A stretch of 64,000 nucleotides of DNA from positions 50,465-114,464 of the forward strand of contig JAFGBS010000031.1 of NCBI GenBank assembly GCA_016933055.1, read 5' to 3'. The DNA comes from Promethearchaeota archaeon (GTDB lineage Archaea; Asgardarchaeota; Lokiarchaeia; Sigyniarchaeales; Promethearchaeaceae). The notes beneath the pieces were generated by a model. The model searched no databases and had not been told where the DNA came from. It was given only the letters and a program-made list of their open reading frames with translations. The position numbers and the translations under genes were made by a program. Of the stretch, positions 24,772-33,867 are shown piece by piece (position 1 is the stretch's first letter; the number at the start of each line of letters is the position of its first letter).

Positions 24772-26093
24772 GGAGTCAATCTATCTGGAGTTCGTGGGTA
24801 TAATACAGTTTCTTTAATTTGATCCACACCCGTTATACTGGTTAAAAATCTTCCTATTCCGAAGCCAATCCCGGCATGAGGTGGCATTCCATAATCAAAG
24901 GTTTGCAGATGACTTTCAAACGAACTCGGATCGAGTCCTTGTTCCTTTAACCGTTTAATTAGTAGGGATTTTTCATGCACTCGGGTGCCTCCAGAAGCCA
25001 ACTCAAGCCAACCTTTCTGTAAGTCAAAGGATTCACTGATTTTTGGATCTTCCTCAGAAGGTCGAATATAAAATGGTTTTGCTTTTGTGGGCCAATGAGT
25101 AATCCAATAATAACCCGGAAGGAATTCATCCAGTTTTCGATATGCCTCCGTGGAGATATCCTCTCCCCATTCTATATTCATATCCGTTTTATTATTGACA
25201 AGTTTGACGATATCAGAATAAGTTCGTTTTTTGAATGGTTTTCGAGGTACGTTAAAACTCTCTTGAATTCCTAATATCTCTAAATCCTCAAGGCATCTAT
25301 TTTTAATATCGCGTAAAGTAACGGTAAGTATTTCTTCCATTAGTTTAAATATATCTTCCATTGTAACAAATGCCATTTCTATATCCAATGTATATATCTC
25401 ACAGATATGACGGTTTGTAAAGCTTTTTTCTGCGCGATAACAGGAAGCTAATTCAAAAACCCGCTCAAAGGGGATGGTTAATTGTTCTTTATAGAGTTGT
25501 GCGCTTTGGGAGAGGTATGCATCTTTATCAAAATATTTGAACTTGAAAAGTTCAGTTCCCCCCTCCGTCGCTGTACCAATAATTTTCGGAGTAATTACTT
25601 CTATAAACTCATTGCGATTTAGGACGTTCCGGATTGAATGGAGAAGTTGGTTTTGAATTCGAAATATAGCTAGATTACGAGGTAAACGTAAATCTAATGC
25701 ACGATGATCGAGTCTTGTGTCAAGATCTGACATAGTTTTTTCGGTCATATCTAAGGGAAGCTGTTCTGGAGCATGATTGAATACTTTTATCTCAGTTGGA
25801 GCGATTTCTACCCCCTTTTTGGCTTGTTTGAACTCCTTCAACACTCCTGTTACCCCAATAGAAGATTGATGAGGAACTTCACTCTTCTCAAATAAAGAAT
25901 CAGCAATTTTTCCTTTTTTTAGGGTAATTTGAATTTCACCCGTGCAATCTTGAAGAATAATAAAACGCAGTGCTCCTAAATTACGAATACGTTTAATCCA
26001 TCCCGCTACATTTACGGTTTGTCCAATCAGATCTGGTGTCAAATCTGCCGTAAAATGTGTTTTTCTCCAATCACCTAATTTATCTAACTGCAT
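24768..26093 (-). CDS. aspS: Aspartyl-tRNA synthetase, archaeal type
   Basis: AspRS charges tRNA-Asp. An OB-fold anticodon domain fills residues 1-110 (VNVAGWIKRIRNLGALRFIILQD). The class II catalytic core follows, with GTELFKFKYFDKDAYLSQSAQ, motif 2 (ELASCYRAEKSFTNRH) and motif 3 ending in GIGFGIGRFLTSI. The lack of a bacterial GAD insertion and the length of 441 residues fit the archaeal/eukaryotic group. Some archaeal enzymes of this group also charge tRNA-Asn; that cannot be judged here. The gene leads an operon with map and a nucleotidyltransferase. It is divergent from pth2, with about 100 bases between them. Confidence 0.95.
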   Translation of the reverse strand: MQLDKLGDWRKTHFTADLTPDLIGQTVNVAGWIKRIRNLGALRFIILQDCTGEIQITLKKGKIADSLFEKSEVPHQSSIGVTGVLKEFKQAKKGVEIAPTEIKVFNHAPEQLPLDMTEKTMSDLDTRLDHRALDLRLPRNLAIFRIQNQLLHSIRNVLNRNEFIEVITPKIIGTATEGGTELFKFKYFDKDAYLSQSAQLYKEQLTIPFERVFELASCYRAEKSFTNRHICEIYTLDIEMAFVTMEDIFKLMEEILTVTLRDIKNRCLEDLEILGIQESFNVPRKPFKKRTYSDIVKLVNNKTDMNIEWGEDISTEAYRKLDEFLPGYYWITHWPTKAKPFYIRPSEEDPKISESFDLQKGWLELASGGTRVHEKSLLIKRLKEQGLDPSSFESHLQTFDYGMPPHAGIGFGIGRFLTSITGVDQIKETVLYPRTPDRLTP

Positions 26094-26195
26094 GTATGAT
26101 CCCTTTCTATTCTTTTACACTAATAAGGAATTTCTCTTTAATTTTTTCGTTCTTTTCAACAAAATTTATTGACGGTGGTAGCTGATTCAAAGATC

Positions 26196-26561
26196 ATGGA
26201 TTTGGGGAAATATAAACAAGCAATTGTGATTCGTACGGACTTGAAGATGGAAGTGGGGAAAAAATGTGCACAAGCTTGTCATGCATCACTATCAGCGGCT
26301 GAAGTATCGAGATCAAAGAACATCAATATTTATCGGGAATGGAAACGCGTATCGGGTCAGAGGAAAATTGTGTTAAAAATCGGATCGGAAGAAGAAATAC
26401 GGAAATTATACTATGATATTGTGAATGCGGGAATTGCAGCCTATTTAGTACAAGATGCTGGATTGACCCAATTAGAACCCGGAACTATAACTGCTTTAGG
26501 AATTGGTCCAGATACATCTGAGAAAATCGATAAATTTTGTGCTGATTTAAAGTTATTATGA
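26196..26561 (+). CDS. pth2: Peptidyl-tRNA hydrolase, archaeal/eukaryotic type (Pth2)
   Basis: Pth2 frees tRNA from stalled peptidyl-tRNA. The segment YKQAIVIRTDLKMEVGKKCAQACHASLSAA near the N-terminus carries the conserved Lys, Gln and His-Ala pattern. VQDAGLTQLEPGTITALGIGP at the C-terminus is the active-site loop region with its Asp and Thr. Starting at the ATG at 26196 gives 121 residues, the normal size; a frame from the TTG at 26169 would add nine unconserved residues. Its stop overlaps the truD start as ATGA, so both tRNA-related genes are translated together. Confidence 0.94.
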   Translation: MDLGKYKQAIVIRTDLKMEVGKKCAQACHASLSAAEVSRSKNINIYREWKRVSGQRKIVLKIGSEEEIRKLYYDIVNAGIAAYLVQDAGLTQLEPGTITALGIGPDTSEKIDKFCADLKLL

Positions 26562-27940
26562 CTCAAGGTGTTTTAATGAGAAAAAACCACCAGCCATCCA
26601 GTTTATCTGATTTAGAAAAACATGTAGGAATTTCCATATTTACCACTACTACTCCTGGAATTTGCGGAGAACTCAAAGTTCAACCCGAGGATTTCTTGGT
26701 GTGTGAGATCACTCCTAATGGTCGAGTTCTTTCAATTGTAGAAAAACTTGATTTCCATAAAAAACCCAATAAACCCTCACGACATGTTTATACGCAACTT
26801 GATGTGGTTAAAAGAAATGAAGATACTATTTTGGTTGCGGAAAAAATTGCTAGGGCATTAAATATTGAACCTCAACTTGTATCATGGGCCGGATTAAAGG
26901 ATAATCGGGCTATAACTGCTCAAAGAATGACTATAAAAGGGGATTGCGTAAATCAACTACTGCATTGCAGGTTCGACACAGTATTTCTAAAAAATTTTCA
27001 GTATGTAAAAAAACCCATAAAACTTGGAGATTTATGGGGCAATAAATTTGATATTATAATGCGTAACATCATAGATATTAACAGAGATAAGCTAGATTCA
27101 ATTGCATCCAACTTTATGAATCAGATTGCTACATTTGGATCCCCAAATTATTATGGATTACAAAGATTTGGATCTATACGCCCTAATTCTCATATTGTCG
27201 GAAAATATCTATTTTTATCGGATTATCAAAAAGCTGTTGAGGAATTTTTATATGCTACATATCCCCCCGAGCATGAGATCGTCAAGATCTGCAGGAAAGA
27301 ATTGAAAGAAACTCAAAATTTTGAACAAGGCTTACGTAATTTTCCCGAAGGCTTATATTATGAAAGACTCATAATGCAACAATTATTAAGAAAACCTCAA
27401 GATTACCTCGGAGCCATAAAACATCTACCACGACCTCTAGTAAATTTACTAATGTCATCATATCAATCCTATTTATTCAATAGTGCTATTAGTAAAAGAA
27501 TGATGAAGTTCGGAAATTTAATCGAGCCGAAAACCAATGATATTATTAGTCTTTTGCTGGATGATAATGGTCTAACTACCCCCCTTCGATATCGCTATAA
27601 AAAATGGAAAAAACCATTTCTGCGTAAAGTTTTGAACATGGATCGAGCTCGAATAATGTGTCCTATATTGGGATACGATTCAAAACTATCTGATAGTTAT
27701 TTTGGTCGGATTTATAAACGGATATTAAAAAAAGAGAATTTCAAATTAGATTACTTCAAAAATGGTAAGGAATTACGAGCTTATGACTTTCGAGGCTCTT
27801 TCCGATCCATAATCGTTAAACCACGAGATCTCCAAGTTGTTCCTCATTATGAGCAAATCAATCCTATTATTAGGATGAAATTTTCTCTCCCGAAAGGAAC
27901 CTATGCAACTATGCTGATTCGGGAGTTATCTAAGCATTAG
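26558..27940 (+). CDS. truD: tRNA pseudouridine synthase D (archaeal TruD)
   Basis: TruD makes pseudouridine 13 in tRNAs. The catalytic motif reads SWAGLKDNRAITAQRMT, with the Asp of GLKD as nucleophile. PEDFLVCEITPNGR near the N-terminus is the family's first motif, and NYYGLQRFGS is the third (YFGxQRFG in most). A TRUD insertion domain lies between about residues 210 and 370, and the 460-residue length is in the archaeal Pus7/TruD range. The ATGA overlap with pth2 indicates coupled translation. It converges with the long membrane protein downstream, with ten bases between stops. Confidence 0.95.
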   Translation: MTQGVLMRKNHQPSSLSDLEKHVGISIFTTTTPGICGELKVQPEDFLVCEITPNGRVLSIVEKLDFHKKPNKPSRHVYTQLDVVKRNEDTILVAEKIARALNIEPQLVSWAGLKDNRAITAQRMTIKGDCVNQLLHCRFDTVFLKNFQYVKKPIKLGDLWGNKFDIIMRNIIDINRDKLDSIASNFMNQIATFGSPNYYGLQRFGSIRPNSHIVGKYLFLSDYQKAVEEFLYATYPPEHEIVKICRKELKETQNFEQGLRNFPEGLYYERLIMQQLLRKPQDYLGAIKHLPRPLVNLLMSSYQSYLFNSAISKRMMKFGNLIEPKTNDIISLLLDDNGLTTPLRYRYKKWKKPFLRKVLNMDRARIMCPILGYDSKLSDSYFGRIYKRILKKENFKLDYFKNGKELRAYDFRGSFRSIIVKPRDLQVVPHYEQINPIIRMKFSLPKGTYATMLIRELSKH

Positions 27941-27950
27941 AAAAAAGAAA

Positions 27951-30206
27951 TTATATTTCAAAAATTTCTTTCAGTAACAGATCATCATTAGCAAATGGGG
28001 TGCAATTCCCATCCCATTTTTTAAGAACATTCGTATGCCGTTTTTCGAATTCCGTGACAAAAGTTTTCAACTTAGATCGAATTTCTGTTGTTTCGCGATC
28101 TGCAAAAATCGCCCCAAATACGTATTCTCCGTATTCAATTATCACTTTAGTATCTCCGTGATCGATGGTCCGTAGTAGATCTGCACTTTTTGTGGTTTCC
28201 TTTATGAACGAGGTTATAGCAGAGAACATTCCTGCAACCAGACCGGGGTCTGCAGTAGAACTCTCTTTGAATTTATAGGAAAACACATCCCTTCCATCCT
28301 CATACATCGTATACATTGAGTCTAGTTCAGCCCGTTCGTTCGTAAAGCTGAATTCGGGTTCCCACCATACTAAATTTTTGCGACTTGTCATATATTTCAA
28401 GGTTACATACATCCGATCCTTTTCACCTACATCGTCAGGAAGCAAATCTGTAATTGTTTTTCCGTTTCGACATTCATACATGAGATGTTTTACTTCATCT
28501 CGCTCACCTTCTGAAGGACGATAGGTTTTGGGTATCGAAAGTAAATAATTAGATTGTTGACATTCCTCATACGTCGGTAGATAATTGATTTTTGCAAAGG
28601 TAATGTGATCTACAAATTTATCCCGTTTTACGGTTTTGGTAATAAAATTTTGCTGTACATAATGGAAAGTCAACCCTACAAAAATGAAAGCAAAGAAATA
28701 ATGTGTATATTGGAATGGAATAGATAGCGCATATAAAATCATATTTGATTCTAATAAGGATGTTTCTACTAAAGCCGTCCTTGGCATTATCCAAAATCCA
28801 AACGCGTCTGTTCTCACTATTTTACTTGTGATCCAATACGTGCTGTTGGGATCCCCAAAAAAAGGAAAAATATTGCCCCCTAACATACCTGCAAGAAGTT
28901 GGAACACTACTGCTTCCACGACTAAAAATGCCAAAATTATTACACTGTTTATTAGTAACTTTTTATTTCGGCTGTAAGAAATCCCCACTATCATTCCAAC
29001 ACCTACAATAACTACCAGAACTCCCAGCGCTTGAACTGCAGATAATCCCTCCAGTAATAATACAGTTAGAAATTGTGGTGGAGGACTTGCCTCAAATAAA
29101 TTGCTAGCAATAATATCTTGAGGAGCTCGAATAGTAATCATACCTTGAACAAATGATAAGAAAAATGCGAAAATAAAAATCGCTAATATACTTACTAAAC
29201 CAAACATTGCTGATTGACCAAAATTTGCAGTATTTGGTCTTGTTGGCGTCTTTATTTCTTCTTTATGCTTAATCCCATTAATAATTTTGATGAGAATGAG
29301 GATTGCAATTGGTTCAAAAATAGCTACCGTTGATACAAAGATGAATGCAGCCATGATATAATACGCAAAAAAATACAATACTAATGATAGGGATTGGAAT
29401 GCCTCGCCTATACTCGCTGATCCTTGAAATGCCTCAACAATGAACAGAAGAATACTCAAAATTGAAATGGGGGTTGCAACTGTCATCATGCTTGAATAAG
29501 TATCATTTTCTAGCTTTTCCCCAACAAATTTACCCTGGAATGATGCTTTACTGGCTTTAATTAGCTGAATTGCATACAAAAATGTTGCAATATAAATAAA
29601 AAAAATCTCAATGAACCATCCAAGACCACCATCTGCAGGATCTAATGCAGCAACGCCTGCTATCTTTAGAACTGTGACCAGTAAATATAACGTGATCGGT
29701 AAAAGAACTATCAAGGATCGGAATAATCGCATTTCTTCTCTAAGATTTCCTTTAGTCAAATTTTCAATGATTATCTCCTTAGGGCTTTTGTTATATTCAA
29801 AAGTTAACTGAGTTAACTGTATTTTAAATTTAGATTTATCCTCTTTTTTCAAGCGGAAAAACAGGTAGATTATCGCTATAAATGGTGCAAGCAAAAATAT
29901 AAACGCTTGATTGATTAAGGGAATTTGGAAAAAATTGGCAACCACGTTGAATAATCTTGCGAAAAGATAAGCTACTCCTCGAGTAACATCATTCTCAGTG
30001 TTTATCACTAAAGTTAGAGGATCTCCAATTTGAAATATAACAGGCATTATAAAATACACTACAAAGAACAATGATATTCCCAATACCAATCGTGTATAAA
30101 TTTTTTTGAAAATAGGTCGTTTACGAATAAAAAGTATGGGTATCCAAATTAATCCAACTGGTAATAAATTGAATACGATTGTTATAAATACTTCTAAGAA
30201 TGCCAT
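27951..30206 (-). CDS. Large polytopic membrane protein with C-terminal cytosolic longin-like module
   Basis: The N-terminal 540 residues contain about 14 hydrophobic helices in groups, with a basic loop near 110-150. The family of this channel- or transporter-like part is not recognised. Residues about 540-751 are hydrophilic. They begin with a possible winged helix (GKTITDLLPDDVG) and end in a module of about 125 residues: MYEDGRDVFSYKF, then GLVAGMFSAITSFIKE, GEYVFGAIFADRE, and a long helix ending FVTEFEKRHTNVLKKWDG. By eye the same pattern occurs in the soluble protein at 33868 and the surface protein at 56291, notably GF/GM-x-SAI, then I-R-x-K-x3-F and W-x-G-N/E with a following F. It may sense a signal at the membrane and pass it inward. 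Alone on its strand; a 120-base gap without recognisable elements separates it from the HDAC-like gene. Confidence 0.7.
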   Translation of the reverse strand: MAFLEVFITIVFNLLPVGLIWIPILFIRKRPIFKKIYTRLVLGISLFFVVYFIMPVIFQIGDPLTLVINTENDVTRGVAYLFARLFNVVANFFQIPLINQAFIFLLAPFIAIIYLFFRLKKEDKSKFKIQLTQLTFEYNKSPKEIIIENLTKGNLREEMRLFRSLIVLLPITLYLLVTVLKIAGVAALDPADGGLGWFIEIFFIYIATFLYAIQLIKASKASFQGKFVGEKLENDTYSSMMTVATPISILSILLFIVEAFQGSASIGEAFQSLSLVLYFFAYYIMAAFIFVSTVAIFEPIAILILIKIINGIKHKEEIKTPTRPNTANFGQSAMFGLVSILAIFIFAFFLSFVQGMITIRAPQDIIASNLFEASPPPQFLTVLLLEGLSAVQALGVLVVIVGVGMIVGISYSRNKKLLINSVIILAFLVVEAVVFQLLAGMLGGNIFPFFGDPNSTYWITSKIVRTDAFGFWIMPRTALVETSLLESNMILYALSIPFQYTHYFFAFIFVGLTFHYVQQNFITKTVKRDKFVDHITFAKINYLPTYEECQQSNYLLSIPKTYRPSEGERDEVKHLMYECRNGKTITDLLPDDVGEKDRMYVTLKYMTSRKNLVWWEPEFSFTNERAELDSMYTMYEDGRDVFSYKFKESSTADPGLVAGMFSAITSFIKETTKSADLLRTIDHGDTKVIIEYGEYVFGAIFADRETTEIRSKLKTFVTEFEKRHTNVLKKWDGNCTPFANDDLLLKEIFEI

Positions 30207-30327
30207 GGTTTCTACCTTCTGTGAACTATTGTCTTGGTACTACAATTATTTTATGCTCTTATTAATTTACGTAACATAGTCAAAATACACCCTATATTTT
30301 TAACGAAACGGGAATTCCTAGATTTAA

Positions 30328-31440
30328 ATGTTTGAGATTGTATTTCATCCCTTATTTAATGAGCTTCACGAACTTGGTGAGCCGAAACCCGTGTTCGAAA
30401 CCTATGAGTCTCCTATGCGTACTCGTGTCATATGGGAGTATTTTACGGCACAAAACTATATTGCTTCTGAATTTCCAGATGAACCATATGTCGAAAATGA
30501 GAAGTTGGGATTATCCCTAAGAAAACCTCTTCCCCTAAACAAATCCGATGTTCTTCGAGTTCATTCTCCTTATTTGTACGAGTTAGTGGAACATTTATCA
30601 TCAGTGGGATATGGTGAGATCGGAAATATGGTGCAAGCTACCAATGAATCTCTTGAGATCGCATTATTAAGCGCAGGAGGAGCATATCAAGCTATTAAAG
30701 ATGTTTATACGGGCGTAGCATCTCAATCTTCTGGCCTCATACGTCCTCCTGGGCATCATGCTATTCGGGATGAAAGTAATGGATTATGTATATTTAATAA
30801 TATTGCTTTAGCGATTGAAAAACTTCGAAAAGATAATACGTTTCAAGGAAGAATTGCTATTATCGATATTGATACCCATTATGGAGATGGCTTAGCTAAA
30901 ACCTACTATGAGAATCCAGACATATTATATGCAAGCATTCATGAATATGTGCCTGGAGAGGCCGGAATTATTTCGGAAATTGGTGCGGGAGCCGGTAAAG
31001 GATATAATATTTGTTACCCTGTTCCCTTAGAAGCAGATGATCGGTACTTGCGTGGATTTACTGATCTACTCACAACTTATCTAGAGAAATACCAACCAGA
31101 ATTACTTGTCGTTGCTTTAGGGTTAGATGGACATTGGGCTGATCCCATTGGAAATCTTAGATATACCTCAAAAGGATATAATAAATTCGCCAAGTGGCTA
31201 CACAGGATCGCTGATAAAGTATGCGGGGGAAAAATCGCATTGATTTTGGAAGGTGGATATAATCTTGCTGTGTTACCCTGTCTTGCTGGAATTTTTCTGT
31301 CCGAATTTGCAGTGAACATAGATTTAATTGAGTGTGATTCCCATATGTCGACTTTCTTCAAAGCACAACAAACTTCCTCATCAGAGATAAAAAAATATAA
31401 TGAATTGATCAAAAAACAACTGCGAAAGTATTGGACCTAA
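30328..31440 (+). CDS. Histone deacetylase-family enzyme (HDAC/AcuC/acetylpolyamine amidohydrolase superfamily)
   Basis: The zinc amidohydrolase core is complete. RPPGHHA at about residues 138-144 has the tandem catalytic histidines. DIDTHYGDG near 185 holds the zinc-binding Asp and His, GLDGHWADPIGNL near 265-277 holds the second zinc Asp, and ILEGGYNLAVL near 310 holds the substrate-contact Gly-Gly-Tyr. Members deacetylate lysines in proteins, acetylpolyamines or other amides. At 370 residues it is typical, without extra domains. Targets could include chromatin proteins or acetyl-CoA synthetase, but none is linked here. It converges with the profilin-like gene, with stops overlapping by four bases. 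Confidence 0.9.
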   Translation: MFEIVFHPLFNELHELGEPKPVFETYESPMRTRVIWEYFTAQNYIASEFPDEPYVENEKLGLSLRKPLPLNKSDVLRVHSPYLYELVEHLSSVGYGEIGNMVQATNESLEIALLSAGGAYQAIKDVYTGVASQSSGLIRPPGHHAIRDESNGLCIFNNIALAIEKLRKDNTFQGRIAIIDIDTHYGDGLAKTYYENPDILYASIHEYVPGEAGIISEIGAGAGKGYNICYPVPLEADDRYLRGFTDLLTTYLEKYQPELLVVALGLDGHWADPIGNLRYTSKGYNKFAKWLHRIADKVCGGKIALILEGGYNLAVLPCLAGIFLSEFAVNIDLIECDSHMSTFFKAQQTSSSEIKKYNELIKKQLRKYWT

Positions 31441-31805
31441 ACTTTGTTTAATTTTAAGGCGGCATTTTGCACATGGAACAGCACATCTCGGGGCCCTACC
31501 TCGGGCAGAATATAGGTTACTAATACTCCCTTCTCAAACGGGGCTAAAATCACATGGCCTTTTCCTGTAACATTCGTGCCGATGATCCTTTCGGGGGTGT
31601 GTTCTACAATCATGTATTTCACCCCAAATAACGAGATCGAACCTGTATTTTTTTGGATGATATCTAGGATTTCTGATACATGAGGAGTCAAATCCCAGTT
31701 TTCTGTCTGATACAAAATCTTTCCTTCAGAAGAAAATATTCCTACTCCTCCTACTTTCATATTCGTTTCTGCAAATAAATCATCTATAATCTGATCGATA
31801 CTCAT
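31437..31805 (-). CDS. Profilin-like protein (alternative: roadblock/LC7)
   Basis: This 122-residue protein has a short N-terminal helix (MSIDQIIDDLFAE). A strand-turn (GGVGIFSSEGKILYQTENW), a helix, and then FGVKYMIVEHTPERIIGTN and GHVILAPFEKGVLVTYI follow, with a C-terminal amphipathic helix. The order, the DG-like turn followed by an ENW segment, the G-x-KYM-V/I motif and the G-K-G-x-V strand all recall eukaryotic profilins. Profilins bind actin and polyproline, and Asgard profilins are known to bind actin. Roadblock/LC7 proteins have a similar fold and are the main alternative. No actin gene is present in this window. The gene is alone and converges with the HDAC-like gene. Confidence 0.5.
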   Translation of the reverse strand: MSIDQIIDDLFAETNMKVGGVGIFSSEGKILYQTENWDLTPHVSEILDIIQKNTGSISLFGVKYMIVEHTPERIIGTNVTGKGHVILAPFEKGVLVTYILPEVGPRDVLFHVQNAALKLNKV

Positions 31806-31983
31806 GTCTTAACTTCACTCCTTTTTTGGATAGCTTTCAAAAAGTATTACATTCCAAAATACTTTCTTAAATCCTACCATATTAGTCTCACATAATATTA
31901 AAAGAAATAAACCTAATAGTAAACTAAATAACATAAACCATTAGGTGATTTAGATTACTCTCAGATTATTTAAAAAAGCCATA

Positions 31984-32529
31984 ATGCTATCTATGCGTAG
32001 TAAAAAGCGTTTCACCGTGTTCACTTTTATGTATACGGCTATCATCATTTGGATGTCATTTTCGTTGCAAATGCTGTTTTCCACGGTGGGAACAGATCCC
32101 AAACCTTGGATTATCGAAGTCAATCGCAATGTTGCAATTATCTCATTGGTATTATCTGCAGTGATTAGTATTTCTTTGTCAGTTTTTTATGCATGGATCA
32201 TTACAAACTATCGAAGAACCGAAATTGCCACATTGAAGTGTATTGGGTACACCAATAATAATGTACGGGTCATTATAGTAGGAGAACTCATATGGGTAAC
32301 TATGTTTTCCTTTCTTATCGTATTTGAACTACTAATTCATGTCGTTGCTTTCAGTGCCTACTTTTATTATACAGCGGATCGTTTGTCAGATTTTTCACCC
32401 TTTATCCGATTCGGACCTCTATTAATTACTATCGCATTGTTCTTAGTTGCTCAAATAGGCGGAATATTAATCGCATATCGTCGTGTACTACGGCTGAGAC
32501 CAATAATTGCATTAAGGATTCAAAAATAG
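31984..32529 (+). CDS. Minimal FtsX/MacB-type ABC transporter permease
   Basis: The protein has four hydrophobic helices, at about residues 10-32, 47-72, 100-125 and 145-165. After the second helix, YRRTEIATLKCIGYTNNNV matches the cytosolic coupling segment of FtsX/MacB permeases. RRVLRLRPIIALR at the end matches their C-terminal cytosolic tail. What is missing is the large extracellular domain: helices 1 and 2 are joined by only about 15 residues. At 181 residues this is a bare permease core. The ATPase gene starts 11 bases downstream with a strong Shine-Dalgarno that overlaps this gene's stop, so the two clearly form one ABC transporter. Substrate or signalling role is unknown. The 178 bases upstream hold only AT-rich sequence with possible promoters for both divergent genes. 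Confidence 0.82.
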   Translation: MLSMRSKKRFTVFTFMYTAIIIWMSFSLQMLFSTVGTDPKPWIIEVNRNVAIISLVLSAVISISLSVFYAWIITNYRRTEIATLKCIGYTNNNVRVIIVGELIWVTMFSFLIVFELLIHVVAFSAYFYYTADRLSDFSPFIRFGPLLITIALFLVAQIGGILIAYRRVLRLRPIIALRIQK

Positions 32530-32534
32530 GAGGA
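32528..32534 (+). promoter_or_regulatory. Strong Shine-Dalgarno overlapping permease stop
   Basis: AGGAGGA lies six bases before the ATPase ATG at 32541 and overlaps the TAG stop of the permease at 32527-32529. This couples translation of the two transporter subunits and shows that this genome uses Shine-Dalgarno sites inside operons. Confidence 0.7.
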
Positions 32535-32540
32535 ATAAAA

Positions 32541-33218
32541 ATGAAAGAAATCATGATAAAATGTGAGGGTGTACATAAAGAATTCCGTCTTCGAGGAAAT
32601 ATTATCCGAGCCTTGATTAATGTCAACGTTGAAATAGAAGCCGGAGAGTTTATAATGATTCAAGGTCCAACCGGATGCGGAAAAACTACCCTTCTAAATG
32701 TAATGAGTGGATTGGATCTCCCAGATGAGGGATCAGTCATTTTAGATGGAGAGGATATTGCCCGAGCGAATGAAGATCGTCTAAGTAACATACGAAGACA
32801 AAAAATTGGTTTTGTATTCCAAGACTTTAACTTAGTTGAACACTTAACTGCGATCGAAAATGTGGAAGCCTTGTTATGGCCTACTGTATTGCGAACAAAA
32901 GAAATTGAAGATCGTGCTATTGCTGCACTACGCGCCGTTGATGTATTGGAACGGAAGGATCACTACCCCTCAGATCTTTCTGGGGGTGAAAGACAAAGAG
33001 TAGGGATGGCAAGAGCTATAATTCACCAACCTCGAGTACTTTTTGCCGATGAGCCTACTGGAAATCTAGATCCTACTTCAGGAAAGAATGTTCTGGAACT
33101 TTTGAAAAAATTAAATAAAGATCTCGGCACTACTATGGTTGTGGTAACCCATGACTCTAGTCTAGTTCAATACGGAGATCGAGTTATCAAAATGGATAGG
33201 GGTCGAATAGTTCGATAA
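32541..33218 (+). CDS. ABC transporter ATPase of the MacB/LolD/FtsE type
   Basis: The 225-residue ATPase has Walker A GPTGCGKTTLL (about residues 40-50), Q-loop in VFQDFNLVEHLT, signature LSGGERQRVGMARAI (about 142-156), Walker B VLFADEP with the following TGNLDP D-loop, and H-loop VVVTHD. These features, the length and especially the Q-loop wording place it with MacB/LolD/FtsE ATPases, which couple to FtsX-like permeases. That is exactly the partner gene 11 bases upstream. Members often act as mechanotransmitters rather than true transporters. It converges with maf, with about ten bases between stops and a T-rich run between them. Confidence 0.95.
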   Translation: MKEIMIKCEGVHKEFRLRGNIIRALINVNVEIEAGEFIMIQGPTGCGKTTLLNVMSGLDLPDEGSVILDGEDIARANEDRLSNIRRQKIGFVFQDFNLVEHLTAIENVEALLWPTVLRTKEIEDRAIAALRAVDVLERKDHYPSDLSGGERQRVGMARAIIHQPRVLFADEPTGNLDPTSGKNVLELLKKLNKDLGTTMVVVTHDSSLVQYGDRVIKMDRGRIVR

Positions 33219-33228
33219 TCCCTCTTTT

Positions 33229-33855
33229 TTATTTTTTTAATTTTAAGATATTGATGCCAAATTTCTTTAGTTGTTGATATACAAAACTCATTGGAAGACC
33301 GATCACATTAGAAGGGGACCCTGAAATGGATTCGATAAATACACTTGCTCTGTCAAACATCGAATAACTACCGGCCCTCCATTTGTATTCATCACTGTAA
33401 GTCACATAATTTTCGATTTCTTCATCCGATAATTCAGCAAATTTTACATCTGTTTTGTCTATATACTCAACGGTGGTATCGGATTCGCTATCATAGATCA
33501 CCACACCGGTCATAAGAACATGTGTATTTCCCATGAGTTTTTGCAGTATTTCTTTCGCACACGAAATATTTTCTGCTTTACCTATCAATTCTCCACGGAA
33601 ATCTACGATAGTATCTGCTGCAATTATCACATACTGAGGTGTTTGAATCAATATCGGATTTTTTTCCAACATCAATCGCACTGAATATGCTTTTCCCTTT
33701 GCATGGAGTATGCATAATTGTGTGGAAGATAAATCCATAGTATTCCTTTCTTTGTAATCACTTACTATCACGATATGAGGAATATTTGCATTCGAAAGAA
33801 GTCGTTTTCTGTCTCGTGATTGACTGGCAAGAATAATGGTTTTCTTAGGTTCCAT
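33229..33855 (-). CDS. maf: Maf-like nucleotide pyrophosphatase
   Basis: Maf proteins hydrolyse non-canonical or modified nucleoside triphosphates such as dTTP, UTP and methylated forms. The N-terminal ILASQSRDRKRLL is the family signature, with Ser and Arg contacting the phosphates. IIAADTIVDFRGELIGK in the middle holds the catalytic Asp and Lys. ISGSPSNVIGLPM at the C-terminus is the last conserved motif. At 208 residues it is of normal length. It follows the module-containing protein at 33868 on the same strand, with 12 bases between them, so they are probably co-transcribed. It converges with the ABC ATPase. Confidence 0.92.
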   Translation of the reverse strand: MEPKKTIILASQSRDRKRLLSNANIPHIVIVSDYKERNTMDLSSTQLCILHAKGKAYSVRLMLEKNPILIQTPQYVIIAADTIVDFRGELIGKAENISCAKEILQKLMGNTHVLMTGVVIYDSESDTTVEYIDKTDVKFAELSDEEIENYVTYSDEYKWRAGSYSMFDRASVFIESISGSPSNVIGLPMSFVYQQLKKFGINILKLKK

Positions 33856-33867
33856 TCTAAACTATAA

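Noticed and set aside
33222..33243. T-rich stretch between the ABC ATPase and maf as a dedicated terminator
   Set aside because: It overlaps the maf 3' end and may equally reflect coding and AT bias, so it is not listed as a feature.
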